From Desulfobacteraceae bacterium (GTDB lineage Bacteria; Desulfobacterota; Desulfobacteria; Desulfobacterales; Desulfosarcinaceae), in contig QZKV01000131.1 in assembly GCA_003599575.1 (NCBI GenBank), positions 1 through 47,689 on the forward strand: a stretch of DNA of 47,689 nt. The letters are read 5' to 3'. The position numbers and the translations under genes were made by a program. The notes under the pieces are model-generated. The model searched no databases and had not been told where the DNA came from. It was given only the letters and a program-made list of their open reading frames with translations. This document shows, one piece after another, positions 9,429 through 20,224 of this stretch. How positions within the stretch are numbered: the first letter of the stretch is position 1; every line of letters begins with the position of its first letter.

Positions 9429-9481
9429 AATGGCGATACCGACCCCGATACAAACAGCAATGAATGCAGAGACGATGCTCC

Positions 9482-12739
<3,258 letters not shown>

Positions 12740-12910
12740 CCCGTCGGCCCCTTGGCATCGCGTGATCGCGCAATATTTCGGGCATTCGGGTGGAAGGGAA
12801 GCGATGGGTCTCACGGGCCAGCAGAACCGTAGCAGATCAAGCTTTTGAACGTATAGGTCAACGGGCAAGGCCACGGGCCAACGACATCAACTGAGGTGGT
12901 AAATTTAACG

Positions 12911-14365
12911 ATGAAGCAGGATATCTTGAACACAAACCCGCTAACTGACGACCCATTCGAGGATCATCCCCGCGAAGCCTGCGGCATCTTCGGCGTGTAC
13001 GGCCATCCCGAAGCGGCCAAGATGTGTTATTTTGGACTCTACGCCCTGCAGCACCGCGGTCAGGAGAGCGCCGGCATCAGCGCCGTGCAGGACGGCGTGC
13101 TCAGCGATCACCGCGGCATGGGGCTGGTATCGGATGTGTTCAGCATGGATTCGCTGGAGCAATTGAAGGGCGGCAGCGCCATCGGACACGTGCGCTATTC
13201 CACCACCGGCAGTTCGGTTTTGGCCAATGCCCAGCCCTTTGTTGTGCGCCATAGTCACAAGGCCTATGCCGTAGGTCATAACGGCAACATCGTCAACGCC
13301 CATCAGCTCAAGGCCGAACTCGAAGAAAACGGTTCCATTTTCCAGTCCACCATGGACAGTGAAATTTTTTTGCACCTGTTCGTGCGCCATCTGCATCTGG
13401 GATTTGAAAAAGCCCTGGTCGAAGCGGCCTCACGGCTGCAGGGCGCCTTTTCCATGGTGGTGCTGACCAGCCGGGGGGAAGTGATCGGCATCCGCGACCC
13501 CCACGGCTTCCGGCCGTTGTGCCTGGGACGGCTCAACGGACACTGGGTGCTCTCCTCGGAATCATGCGCCCTCGACCTGGTGCAGGCCGAATTCGTGCGC
13601 GAACTGGACCCGGGCGAAATCGTCATCATCGATGCCGGCGGGCCGCGCAGCCTGCGCCTGGCGGATGCCGGACGGAGCTCGTTCTGCATTTTTGAATTCA
13701 TCTACTTTGCCCGGCCCGACAGCACCTTCATGGGGCGCAACGTCTACCAGGTCCGCAAGGCGCACGGCCGGCGTCTGGCCCAGGAGGCGCCGGTCACGGC
13801 CGATCTGGTGATGCCGTTCCCCGACTCGGGCACCTATGCCGGTCTGGGCTATTCGGAAGCCTCGGGGATTCCCTTCGAGCTGGCCATGATCCGCAACCAT
13901 TATGTAGGGCGCACCTTCATCCAGCCCACCCAAAGCATGCGCGACTTCGGCGTGCGGGTGAAACTCAACCCCATCAAACAGCTGCTCAAAGGCAAGGACA
14001 TCGTCATCATCGAAGACTCGATCATCCGCGGCACCACCGCCAAGACCCGCGTGCGCGCCTTGCGGGAACTGGGAGTGAAACGGGTGCACCTGCGCGTGGC
14101 CGGACCGCCGCATCGTTTTCCATGCCATTACGGCATCGACTTTTCCACCAAGGGAGAATTGATCGCCGCGCGCATGTCAATTAAAGAACTGGAAGCATTT
14201 CTGGGGCTGGACTCACTGCACTACCTGAGTTTGCCGGGACTGCTGGAAGCCACCGGGGTGAAGAGCCCGGACAAGCATTTCTGCAAAGCTTGTTTTGACG
14301 GTTGTTACCCGGTGGATTTCGACCAGAATCTATCCAAAGACTGTCTGGAAGCCGGGGAAAAATAG
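12911..14365 (+). CDS. purF: Amidophosphoribosyltransferase with propeptide and [4Fe-4S]-type cysteines
   Basis: First step of purine synthesis: PRPP plus glutamine to phosphoribosylamine. 484 residues from ATG 12911. The catalytic Cys of REACGIFGVYGH is residue 24, so a 23-residue propeptide must be removed, as in the Bacillus-type enzyme. The PRPP loop is IIEDSIIRGTTAK. Cysteines in HRFPCHYGID and FCKACFDGCYP are those that bind the [4Fe-4S] cluster in Bacillus-type PurF. A GTG at 12896 overlaps the GAGGTGG ribosome binding site, so the ATG is preferred. It lies 171 bases after carB and is probably co-transcribed or adjacent by function: both use glutamine. Confidence 0.95.
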   Translation: MKQDILNTNPLTDDPFEDHPREACGIFGVYGHPEAAKMCYFGLYALQHRGQESAGISAVQDGVLSDHRGMGLVSDVFSMDSLEQLKGGSAIGHVRYSTTGSSVLANAQPFVVRHSHKAYAVGHNGNIVNAHQLKAELEENGSIFQSTMDSEIFLHLFVRHLHLGFEKALVEAASRLQGAFSMVVLTSRGEVIGIRDPHGFRPLCLGRLNGHWVLSSESCALDLVQAEFVRELDPGEIVIIDAGGPRSLRLADAGRSSFCIFEFIYFARPDSTFMGRNVYQVRKAHGRRLAQEAPVTADLVMPFPDSGTYAGLGYSEASGIPFELAMIRNHYVGRTFIQPTQSMRDFGVRVKLNPIKQLLKGKDIVIIEDSIIRGTTAKTRVRALRELGVKRVHLRVAGPPHRFPCHYGIDFSTKGELIAARMSIKELEAFLGLDSLHYLSLPGLLEATGVKSPDKHFCKACFDGCYPVDFDQNLSKDCLEAGEK

Positions 14366-14454
14366 AGAACGGTCGAGTGGACGAAGTCCTTCCCGCGGTT
14401 CAGTAATTCACGATGAACGGGAGGGAGTTGCTTTTCATTCGCCACTCAATACGG

Positions 14455-14570
14455 TGCTCATCGTACTCGTACGCTTACGCGTACTCGTACTCGGAAATGA
14501 ATTAAACCATCGCGAACATCATTTCGATCGAGTACGAGAACGAGTACGCGTACGAGTACGACATGAGAGC
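14455..14570. repeat. GTACTC-type long hairpin between purF and the cNMP-binding gene
   Basis: Arms 14461-14493 and 14529-14561 are 33 bases long and complementary at 30 positions. Each arm is made of hexamers TCGTAC/GTACTC/GTACGC. The stem continues inward (GAAATGA with TCATTTC) and outward (CTCAT with ATGAG), leaving a loop of about 18 bases. No T-run follows, so it is not an ordinary terminator. Confidence 0.85.
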
Positions 14571-14676
14571 CCCCTCCCAGTCGAGGATCTCTGGTTATGT
14601 CCTCTATTTTCCGCTTGCCTTTTCAGGCCTCAAAAGCCTACTATGCAAACAATGTGTCATGTCCAGGAGAGCACCG

Positions 14677-15240
14677 ATGATCGAATCCAAGTACCTGAAG
14701 GAAAATATTGAAAACATCCAGCGCCTCATGTCCATCCAGGCGCTCAAGCACTTTGAAACCCGCAATCTGGGCAAGCTGCTGCGGTTGAGCAAGATCCGCC
14801 AATACGAAGACGGCGAGCAGATCATTCAGGAAGGGGACATGGACCCTTGGCTCTATTTCTTGCTTTCAGGCAAAATCCGCATCACCAAGGAAGGGGAGGA
14901 AATCAGCACGATCAGCCGGAAAGGTGAAATCTTCGGAGAAATGCGCATCATCGACGATCAGAGCCGTTCCGCCTCGGTGCATGCCGTGGGAGAGACCGTC
15001 TGCCTGGCCGTGGACACATCGGCCGGGGATCGTCTAGCCACCTCCGATGAAAAAGAGGCCCGTCTGGATTTTCTCTTGCTGCTCTATCGCATCTTTGCCG
15101 AATACATCACGGTGCGCTTGCGATTGACCAACGAGGAGTTGGTCAAAGCCAAACGGGATGCCAAGCGCACGGAGTCCCCGCAGCAGCCCCCGGCCAAACC
15201 CAAATCGCCGCCCCCGAAACGCTATATAGAAAACCTCTGA
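14677..15240 (+). CDS. Cyclic-nucleotide-binding (Crp-like effector) domain protein without DNA-binding domain
   Basis: 187 residues; AGGAGAG precedes ATG 14677. A helical N-terminus leads into a cNMP-binding beta-roll at about residues 40-115 (YEDGEQIIQEGDMDPWLYFL, then GEIFGEMRIIDDQSRSASV). The phosphate-binding cassette GEMRIIDDQSRSASV has the usual GE pair and Arg. After the roll come a helical stretch and a Pro/Lys tail (PPAKPKSPPPK), with no helix-turn-helix. It is likely a protein-level sensor, not a transcription factor. The stop overlaps the ATG of the radical SAM gene (TGATG), so the two are translationally coupled. Confidence 0.85.
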   Translation: MIESKYLKENIENIQRLMSIQALKHFETRNLGKLLRLSKIRQYEDGEQIIQEGDMDPWLYFLLSGKIRITKEGEEISTISRKGEIFGEMRIIDDQSRSASVHAVGETVCLAVDTSAGDRLATSDEKEARLDFLLLLYRIFAEYITVRLRLTNEELVKAKRDAKRTESPQQPPAKPKSPPPKRYIENL

Positions 15241-16271
15241 TGTCCCAGACCGTCCGTTTTACCCGCAACGCCGCCAATGTGTTCTTCCATATCCTGACCC
15301 AGTGCAACCTGCAATGCCGGCACTGTTACATCAACCCGCAGCAACACGGCCGGCAGCGCCTCTCTCTGGCCACTATCCAGAACTGGCTGCAAACGCTGGC
15401 CCGACGTGCACCCGGGGCCAATCTCGTTATTCTGGGCGGAGAACCCACCTTGCACCCGGATCTGCCGCAGGTGGTGAAAAGCGCCCGCGCGCTGGGGTAC
15501 GGCTCCATCACCATTGATACCAACGGCTATCTATTCAACGACATCCTTGACCGCATCTCGCCGCGCGAGGTCGATTTCATCAGTTTCAGTCTGGACGGCG
15601 CAACGCCGGCTACCAACGACCCCATTCGCGGCCAGGGCTCTTTCAAGGTCTGTACGGAGGGTCTGCGCGCCGCGAGGAGAAAGGGCTTCCGGACCAGCCT
15701 GATCTACACCGTTAGCCGCATGAATCTTGAAGATGTGATCGACATGCCGGAGCTGCTGCGCGAACTGAAAGTCGAGCACTTTTTCCTACAGGTGATCGGT
15801 CTGCGCGGCCGATCCGCAAACGGCCGGGAAGAAGCCGCGCCGGATTTGCAAGTCAGCCGCGAGCAGTGGGAGGCGCAAGTGTTGCCCACGGCGCGCCGTG
15901 CGGCCCAGGCGGGCATCCGCGTAACCTACCCCAAGGTCTATCTTTCAGCGGACCAGGCCTTCGAGTGCGCCGGCCGCGTTGCAGACAACTACTTTGTTTT
16001 TCCCAACGGCCGTGTCTATCGCTGTCCGCTGTGCGAAGATTACCCGCTGCACAGTTTGCTTTTCGATGATGACTGCTTGAGGCCTACAGGTCCGATCAAC
16101 GAAGTCGACCTTTTTGAACTCGACATCCCCGAAGGGTGCGTAATGAACAAATTGATCCAGCCGCTGAATCTGGTCTACCGTCCGGACGGAACGCCGGCCT
16201 GCAAAATCGCCTGCTGTTTGCTCAAAGAGGAGTTGCCGTCGATCGGAATCGCAAATTCCGATCAAGCGTAA
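15240..16271 (+). CDS. Radical SAM protein with cysteine-rich C-terminal (SPASM-like) domain
   Basis: 343 residues. The radical SAM cluster motif is C22-x3-C26-x2-C29 (TQCNLQCRHCY), followed by LGGEPTLHPDL typical of the S-adenosylmethionine pocket. The C-terminal third has about seven more cysteines (RCPLCEDY, EGCVMNK, CKIACCLL), which suggests one or two auxiliary iron-sulfur clusters as in SPASM maturases. The substrate is unknown; no small precursor peptide is obvious next to it, although the small secreted protein downstream is a nearby candidate partner only by position. It starts inside the stop codon of the cNMP-domain gene, so the two probably act together. Confidence 0.85.
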   Translation: MSQTVRFTRNAANVFFHILTQCNLQCRHCYINPQQHGRQRLSLATIQNWLQTLARRAPGANLVILGGEPTLHPDLPQVVKSARALGYGSITIDTNGYLFNDILDRISPREVDFISFSLDGATPATNDPIRGQGSFKVCTEGLRAARRKGFRTSLIYTVSRMNLEDVIDMPELLRELKVEHFFLQVIGLRGRSANGREEAAPDLQVSREQWEAQVLPTARRAAQAGIRVTYPKVYLSADQAFECAGRVADNYFVFPNGRVYRCPLCEDYPLHSLLFDDDCLRPTGPINEVDLFELDIPEGCVMNKLIQPLNLVYRPDGTPACKIACCLLKEELPSIGIANSDQA

Positions 16272-16432
16272 ACCGGAATTTGGGCTTCCTATTGAAATAT
16301 CTATTTAAAACAAACGATTATGCGCCGCTTCCTCTGCAATACCCTTGTCGGGCCCCCCTCCGTGTTTCCATCCTGCCGACGAATATTTAGAAAAATCCCT
16401 GATATTACAGTTGTTTTTCATAGACTCATTCA

Positions 16433-16448
16433 TGGCACAAGTGTTGCT
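16433..16448 (+). promoter_or_regulatory. Sigma-54 (-24/-12) promoter
   Basis: TGGCAC-AAGTG-TTGCT matches the sigma-54 consensus TGGCAC-N5-TTGCW at every key position, with GG and GC correctly spaced. It lies 89 bases before the start of a small secreted protein, with transcription expected near 16458-16460. A bacterial enhancer-binding protein would be needed; none is encoded in this window. Confidence 0.8.
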
Positions 16449-16536
16449 TGGTATGTGGCGCCGGCCTTAATCGCGTTCACAGAAGGGACTTTTTTTCAGA
16501 ACACTTCCAGATTTCTTCACGCTATTGGGGGCAACC

Positions 16537-16827
16537 ATGATGAAGCCATCACTCAAAACGAAATCTCTTTTTGCTGTATTGATCCTAGCCTTGCTTGCAA
16601 CCGTTCCTGCACCGGTTCTGGCGGCTGAAAAAACAATTGTGGGCGAAGTTAATGACAATTACCAGATCGTGGCCGCAGGTCAGATATACGAGATCGCCGA
16701 TACCGCCGAAGGCAATGACCTGGCCGAAAACCACGTCAACGCCAAAGTCAAAGTATCCGGTACGGTGGAAGAACGTGACGATATGAAAATCATCACCGTC
16801 AAAACGTATCAGATATTGTCCGAGTAA
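16537..16827 (+). CDS. Small secreted beta-rich (OB-like) protein
   Basis: 96 residues. GGGGG precedes tandem ATGs at 16537 and 16540. A clear Sec signal peptide ends at about residue 33 (hydrophobic core LFAVLILALLATVPAPVLA, then AEKT). The mature 63 residues read as alternating strands (VGEVNDNYQIVAAGQIYEI, then VKVSGTVEERDDMKIITVKT), a pattern seen in small periplasmic OB-fold proteins that accompany envelope stress. There are no cysteines. It is preceded by a sigma-54 promoter, so expression is conditional. The cytosolic protein at 17091 has the same pattern. Function unknown. Confidence 0.75.
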   Translation: MMKPSLKTKSLFAVLILALLATVPAPVLAAEKTIVGEVNDNYQIVAAGQIYEIADTAEGNDLAENHVNAKVKVSGTVEERDDMKIITVKTYQILSE

Positions 16828-16866
16828 CCGCAGGCCGATGAAACGCCCATCGTGACCAGTGCCTGC

Positions 16867-16940
16867 CTTGTCCCCCTGCCCGGGCAAGGGGATTCCATGG
16901 CAGACACGTCGCCCTTGCCCTCCCGTGAAGGGGGGACAAG
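16867..16940. repeat. GC-rich nested inverted repeat after the small secreted gene
   Basis: Outer arms CTTGTCCCCC (16867-16876) and GGGGGACAAG (16931-16940); inner arms GGGCAAGGG (16882-16890) and CCCTTGCCC (16912-16920). A competing 22-base near-palindrome at 16871-16892 (one mismatch) uses parts of both, so the RNA could fold two mutually exclusive ways. It resembles widespread intergenic elements whose translation reads like SPLPSREGG. Confidence 0.6.
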
Positions 16941-17090
16941 CAGATGGAAACAGATCCCGATTCGTTCATGCCCGCCGGGCACCAGCGCCGCGGTAACACA
17001 AAGGGGGCCTGTCGCATGAAAAGTGGCATCCAAGACTTCCCTGCCGTATGCGGGGATCATCGGCCTCGAAAACGCTTCGAGGAGTTGGGT

Positions 17091-17399
17091 ATGTCTAAAA
17101 AGAAAACGACCAACGACAATGAAACTCTCGTCGGTATCGTCACACCGATTCAATGGGACGAGGATGATCGTGTAACGGCCGTGGCGTTGAGCGCTACTGA
17201 TGATGAAGAATACCTGATCGAAAACGGCGAAAAATTCCTGGACCTTATCCAGAAATGCATTGAAGCCAACGGAAAGGTCAAACGAGATAAAAAAGCCGCC
17301 CGCAGCATCCCATCAAACGATTCAACATCATTGAGAGTTTCTGAGATTTCAGGCAGTCGGAAGCCGGTTCCTTCGATCCGCATCCGGAGATGGGATTGA
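17091..17399 (+). CDS. Small cytosolic OB-like protein, probably frameshifted near its 3' end
   Basis: 102 residues as read; GAGGAG precedes ATG 17091. No signal peptide. The body (LVGIVTPIQWDEDDRV, then EEYLIENGEKF and GKVK) follows the same strand pattern as the secreted protein at 16537. The present C-terminus is a basic, low-quality tail. Shifting frame by one base at about 17310 gives SIPIKRFNIIESF and a stop at 17342-17344, which aligns with the end of the secreted relative (ITVKTYQILSE). A single lost C in the CCC run at 17309-17311 would explain this. Either the gene carries a recent frameshift or the assembly has an error. Function unknown. Confidence 0.65.
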   Translation: MSKKKTTNDNETLVGIVTPIQWDEDDRVTAVALSATDDEEYLIENGEKFLDLIQKCIEANGKVKRDKKAARSIPSNDSTSLRVSEISGSRKPVPSIRIRRWD

Positions 17400-17430
17400 G
17401 TCGAAAGTGGCCGTTGACTTCGGTTGAACT

Positions 17431-17637
17431 ATGTGCGACAGGACCCAAAAGCCCATACACTCAAAGACCATCGTGTGCCCCAAAGAGGTGGAGAACCACT
17501 ATTTTATGGATGCATGCGAAAAAATCTTCAGGCCGGTCGGTTTACGCGCATGGTGCAAGCAGTGCCGGCACTTTGTGACGCCGCCGGTCGACGCATCGTC
17601 CACGCCGGGTACGAGCGATCAACCACCCAACCCATAG
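17431..17637 (+). CDS. Possible small Cys-containing protein upstream of dksA-like gene
   Basis: 68 residues with five cysteines, including a WCKQCRHF pair and earlier CPKE and DACEK. That layout could be a small zinc ribbon. The ribosome binding site is weak. It ends 14 bases before the DksA-type gene, so coupling is possible. Its codons do not clash with a better gene, because the alternative is only an unconvincing 5' extension of the DksA frame. I do not recognise the family. Confidence 0.4.
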   Translation: MCDRTQKPIHSKTIVCPKEVENHYFMDACEKIFRPVGLRAWCKQCRHFVTPPVDASSTPGTSDQPPNP

Positions 17638-17651
17638 AAGACAGGCAGACC

Positions 17652-18026
17652 ATGGAAGCGTTACACCCCAAGGATATTGTTTTTTTCAGGGAGCTTTTGA
17701 CTCAGCAGCTCAATGAGTTGTTGTCCATGGCGGAAAGGACCGTCAACACGCTGGTCCAAAGCGGCGAGTGGGCTGCTGCCGACCCCCTCGATCAAGCCGT
17801 CATGGAAAACGAACGCAACTACACCTTGCGTATCCGTGATCGGGAAAGCCATTTAATAAAAAAAATCACTGCAGCCTTGGCGAAGATCGAGGATGGCTCA
17901 TTCGGCATCTGCGAATCTTGCGGAGATGAAATCGCCTTGGCCCGCTTAAAGGCAAGGCCGGTCACATCTTATTGCATCCGGTGTAAAACTCAAATGGAGG
18001 CTTTTGAAAAGGTGGCGGGCTTCTAG
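17652..18026 (+). CDS. DksA/TraR-family C4 zinc-finger protein
   Basis: 124 residues. An N-terminal coiled coil (HPKDIVFFRELLTQQLNELL through about residue 75) leads to the zinc finger CESCGDEIALARLKARPVTSYCIRC, summarised as C-x2-C-x17-C-x2-C, at about residues 90-114. DksA-type proteins reach into the RNA polymerase secondary channel and, with ppGpp, alter promoter choice. The coiled-coil tip here has ADPLDQA, near the DxxDxA signature of true DksA, which supports activity. It lies upstream of the HU gene in the same direction. Confidence 0.88.
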   Translation: MEALHPKDIVFFRELLTQQLNELLSMAERTVNTLVQSGEWAAADPLDQAVMENERNYTLRIRDRESHLIKKITAALAKIEDGSFGICESCGDEIALARLKARPVTSYCIRCKTQMEAFEKVAGF

Positions 18027-18164
18027 TGAGACGCAAACCGGGGGTTCAGCGCATTGAGCTCAGCTTCGCTTTGTATCCTCCGCGACTCTTACCCAAAGGC
18101 TCGACAACCTCAATTGTGGTAAGGCGCCAAACTCATCCTAATAATGAAAGGAGACGGGAAAAGA

Positions 18165-18434
18165 ATGAACAAAAGCGAATTGATCAATGAAATTGCCAAA
18201 AACCTGAACAGCAAAAAGGAGGCCGAGGCCGCTTTGGACAGCCTCTTGGCCACGTTAACCCAGGGTTTGAAAAAGGGTGAAAAAATCACACTCACCGGTT
18301 TCGGCACCTTCAAAGTCTCCAAGCGCAAAGCCCGGACGGGCCGCAATCCACAGACCGGTGAAAAGATCAAGATCAAAGCGCGCAAAGTTCCTCAGTTCAC
18401 CTCCGGCAAAGCACTTAAAAAGGCGATCGAATAG
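18165..18434 (+). CDS. HU-family DNA-binding protein
   Basis: 89 residues, normal length for HU. It has the standard fold: MNKSELINEIAKN helices, the GFGTFKVSKRKARTGRNP signature and the DNA-binding arm, then KVPQFTSGKALKKAIE. AAGGAGA lies upstream of ATG 18165; an earlier in-frame start at 18144 would add a non-family leader. Followed by a good intrinsic terminator. Acts as a nucleoid architectural protein. Confidence 0.95.
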   Translation: MNKSELINEIAKNLNSKKEAEAALDSLLATLTQGLKKGEKITLTGFGTFKVSKRKARTGRNPQTGEKIKIKARKVPQFTSGKALKKAIE

Positions 18435-18466
18435 TTCCCCCTCCCCCTTTACCGATCTGTTTTTAA

Positions 18467-18496
18467 AAAAGGGCGGTCCGCCAGGGTCGCCCTTTT
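18467..18496 (+). terminator. Intrinsic terminator after the HU gene
   Basis: AAAAGGGCG pairs with CGCCCTTTT around a 12-base loop, followed by ATTTTTG. It lies 32 bases after the stop codon. Confidence 0.85.
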
Positions 18497-18506
18497 ATTT
18501 TTGATT

Positions 18507-18640
18507 CACGCGAGACGCGGAGGAGGGGGCTGTTCTCTATTGACCCTATGCAATACCGCCTTCATTTCCGTTGCCTTTTTAGCCCACGCAGAGGACGGAA
18601 CGGCCGGAGTCATTCATTTTCCTCTCCGCGTCTCGGCGTG
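18507..18640. repeat. GCGGAG-type inverted repeat in the HU/acyl-CoA dehydrogenase gap
   Basis: Arms at 18507-18526 and 18621-18640 match apart from single-base indels (CACGCGAGACGCGGAGGAGG against the complement of CCTCTCCGCGTCTCGGCGTG). The loop of about 94 bases contains a further CCCACGCAGAGGACG unit. The rest of the 413-base gap (18435-18847) holds no gene that I can see. Confidence 0.6.
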
Positions 18641-18847
18641 GGCCATACTCTATAGCTTTTTCTGTAACCGGCCTTACTTTTCCGCATAGGCGTTAAATGG
18701 CGGTCAAGGGGCAACGCCCCACTGAGCAGTTTTCATTGTAGATACCAACGCGCTTTTACCGACTCCTCTGCCTTTACCGCAATTCTATTTGTGCATCATG
18801 TGAAACATCGCCCCCAAATCCGAAGCAAAGTAAACCAGGAGGTTGCC

Positions 18848-20017
18848 ATGGCGACGAATCATCCGGTTGATTACTACCGTGTTGCTTCTTTACTGAATGA
18901 AGAAGAAAAGCAATTTCAACATGCAGTGGGCCGCTTTGTGGATCAAGAGTGCATGCCGGTTATAGCCGAACACTACGACAAGGGCACATTCCCCATGGCG
19001 CTGATCCCCCGCATGGCCGAGATGGGTCTTTTCGGAGTTCATGTGGAAGGATACGGCTGCCGCAAATCCAGCCATCTCGCATACGGACTTGCCTGCCAGG
19101 AGCTGGGTCGCGGCGACAGCGGCATCAGGGCCATGTTCTCGGTGCAAAATTCTCTGGCCATGTATCCCATCTACGCCTTCGGATCGGAAGAACAGCGCCG
19201 AAAATGGCTGCCGCGCATGGCACGCGGTGAAGCGATCGGCTGCTTCGCCCTGTCCGAACCCGACTTCGGCTCCAATCCCGCCGGCATGGCGACGAATGCG
19301 GAGACAACCCGCGGGGGCTATGTCCTGAACGGCAGAAAGATGTGGATCACCAACGGAACCATCGCCCATGTCGCGGTGGTATGGGCCAAGCTGAATGGAG
19401 AAATCAAAGGTTTTCTCGTGGAAGCCGGCAGCCCGGGATTCACGGCCAATCCGATTCAACGAAAGTTCTCCTACCGAACTTCTCCAACGGCCCTGCTGAG
19501 TTTCAAGGAGTGTTTTATCGCCGGAGACAATATGCTTCCTCACACCCTGGGCATCAAGTCGGTCTTCCAGTGCCTCAACCATGCCCGTTACGGCGTGGCC
19601 TGCGGGGCCGTGGGCGCCGCCATCGACTGCTATGAAACTGCCCGGATCTTTGCACAGCGCAGGGAAGTCTTTGACAAACCCATTGCATCCTTTCAACTGG
19701 TTCAGGAGAAATTGGTAAACATGCTGGTTGAAATCACCAAGGCCCAATTGATCAACTATCAGCTCGGCCGCCTGTTGGATCAGGGTCAGGCCACCCCCCA
19801 GCAGATCTCACTGGCCAAAATGAACAATGTCCGCGAGGCCATGAAGATCGCCCGGTCGGCCCGCGATATCCTCGGCGGCCGCGGCATCCTGGCCGACCAT
19901 CGCGTGATACGGCATCTGTGTGATCTGGAGGCCGTCAGCACGCTGGAGGGAACCGATTCCGTCCATCTGCTGACCTTGGGCAAGGATATTACGGGAATTT
20001 CGGCGTTTTTCGGATAA
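18848..20017 (+). CDS. Acyl-CoA dehydrogenase of the glutaryl-CoA dehydrogenase type, likely non-decarboxylating
   Basis: 389 residues; AGGAGG precedes ATG 18848. FAD enzyme of the acyl-CoA dehydrogenase family, closest by eye to glutaryl-CoA dehydrogenase (GYGCRKSSHLAYGLACQE, CFALSEPDFGSNP, MWITNG, NHARYG, DILGGRGI, EAVSTLEGT, ITGISAF). The catalytic Glu367 is kept, and so is Arg94, the residue that binds the distal carboxylate. The Tyr before the catalytic Glu in decarboxylating enzymes is Leu366 here, and the position of human Glu87 is Gly87. Loss of that Tyr is the published hallmark of the Desulfococcus non-decarboxylating, glutaconyl-CoA-forming type (where it is Val). So the product may be glutaconyl-CoA, though another dicarboxylyl-CoA substrate is possible. 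Confidence 0.85.
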   Translation: MATNHPVDYYRVASLLNEEEKQFQHAVGRFVDQECMPVIAEHYDKGTFPMALIPRMAEMGLFGVHVEGYGCRKSSHLAYGLACQELGRGDSGIRAMFSVQNSLAMYPIYAFGSEEQRRKWLPRMARGEAIGCFALSEPDFGSNPAGMATNAETTRGGYVLNGRKMWITNGTIAHVAVVWAKLNGEIKGFLVEAGSPGFTANPIQRKFSYRTSPTALLSFKECFIAGDNMLPHTLGIKSVFQCLNHARYGVACGAVGAAIDCYETARIFAQRREVFDKPIASFQLVQEKLVNMLVEITKAQLINYQLGRLLDQGQATPQQISLAKMNNVREAMKIARSARDILGGRGILADHRVIRHLCDLEAVSTLEGTDSVHLLTLGKDITGISAFFG

Positions 20018-20224
20018 GACCCTTTGCGAGCTTCTTATGGTCGGCTGTGGATGCTCTCTTCCGCACCTCTGTGTTTCGGTCAGACGCTGATAAGTCCGGT
20101 AGCTTTTCTCCACTTCCGCTTTCGATGCGCTCTCTTCGCTGTAGCGTGCGCGTGCAAAGAGTTCGACCAATTGATTCATCGACTCGCGGAAATGTGGATA
20201 TTTTTACGGGATTGCTTCAGCTTC
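20018..20224. other. Convergent intergenic region, possibly holding a gene remnant
   Basis: The minus strand can be read from about 20179 as MNQLVELFARARYSEES and on into the acyl-CoA dehydrogenase gene. The LxELFxRARYS stretch faintly recalls the end of transglutaminase-type (DUF4129) proteins, but this is too short to call. No clear terminator lies between the two converging genes. Confidence 0.2.
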
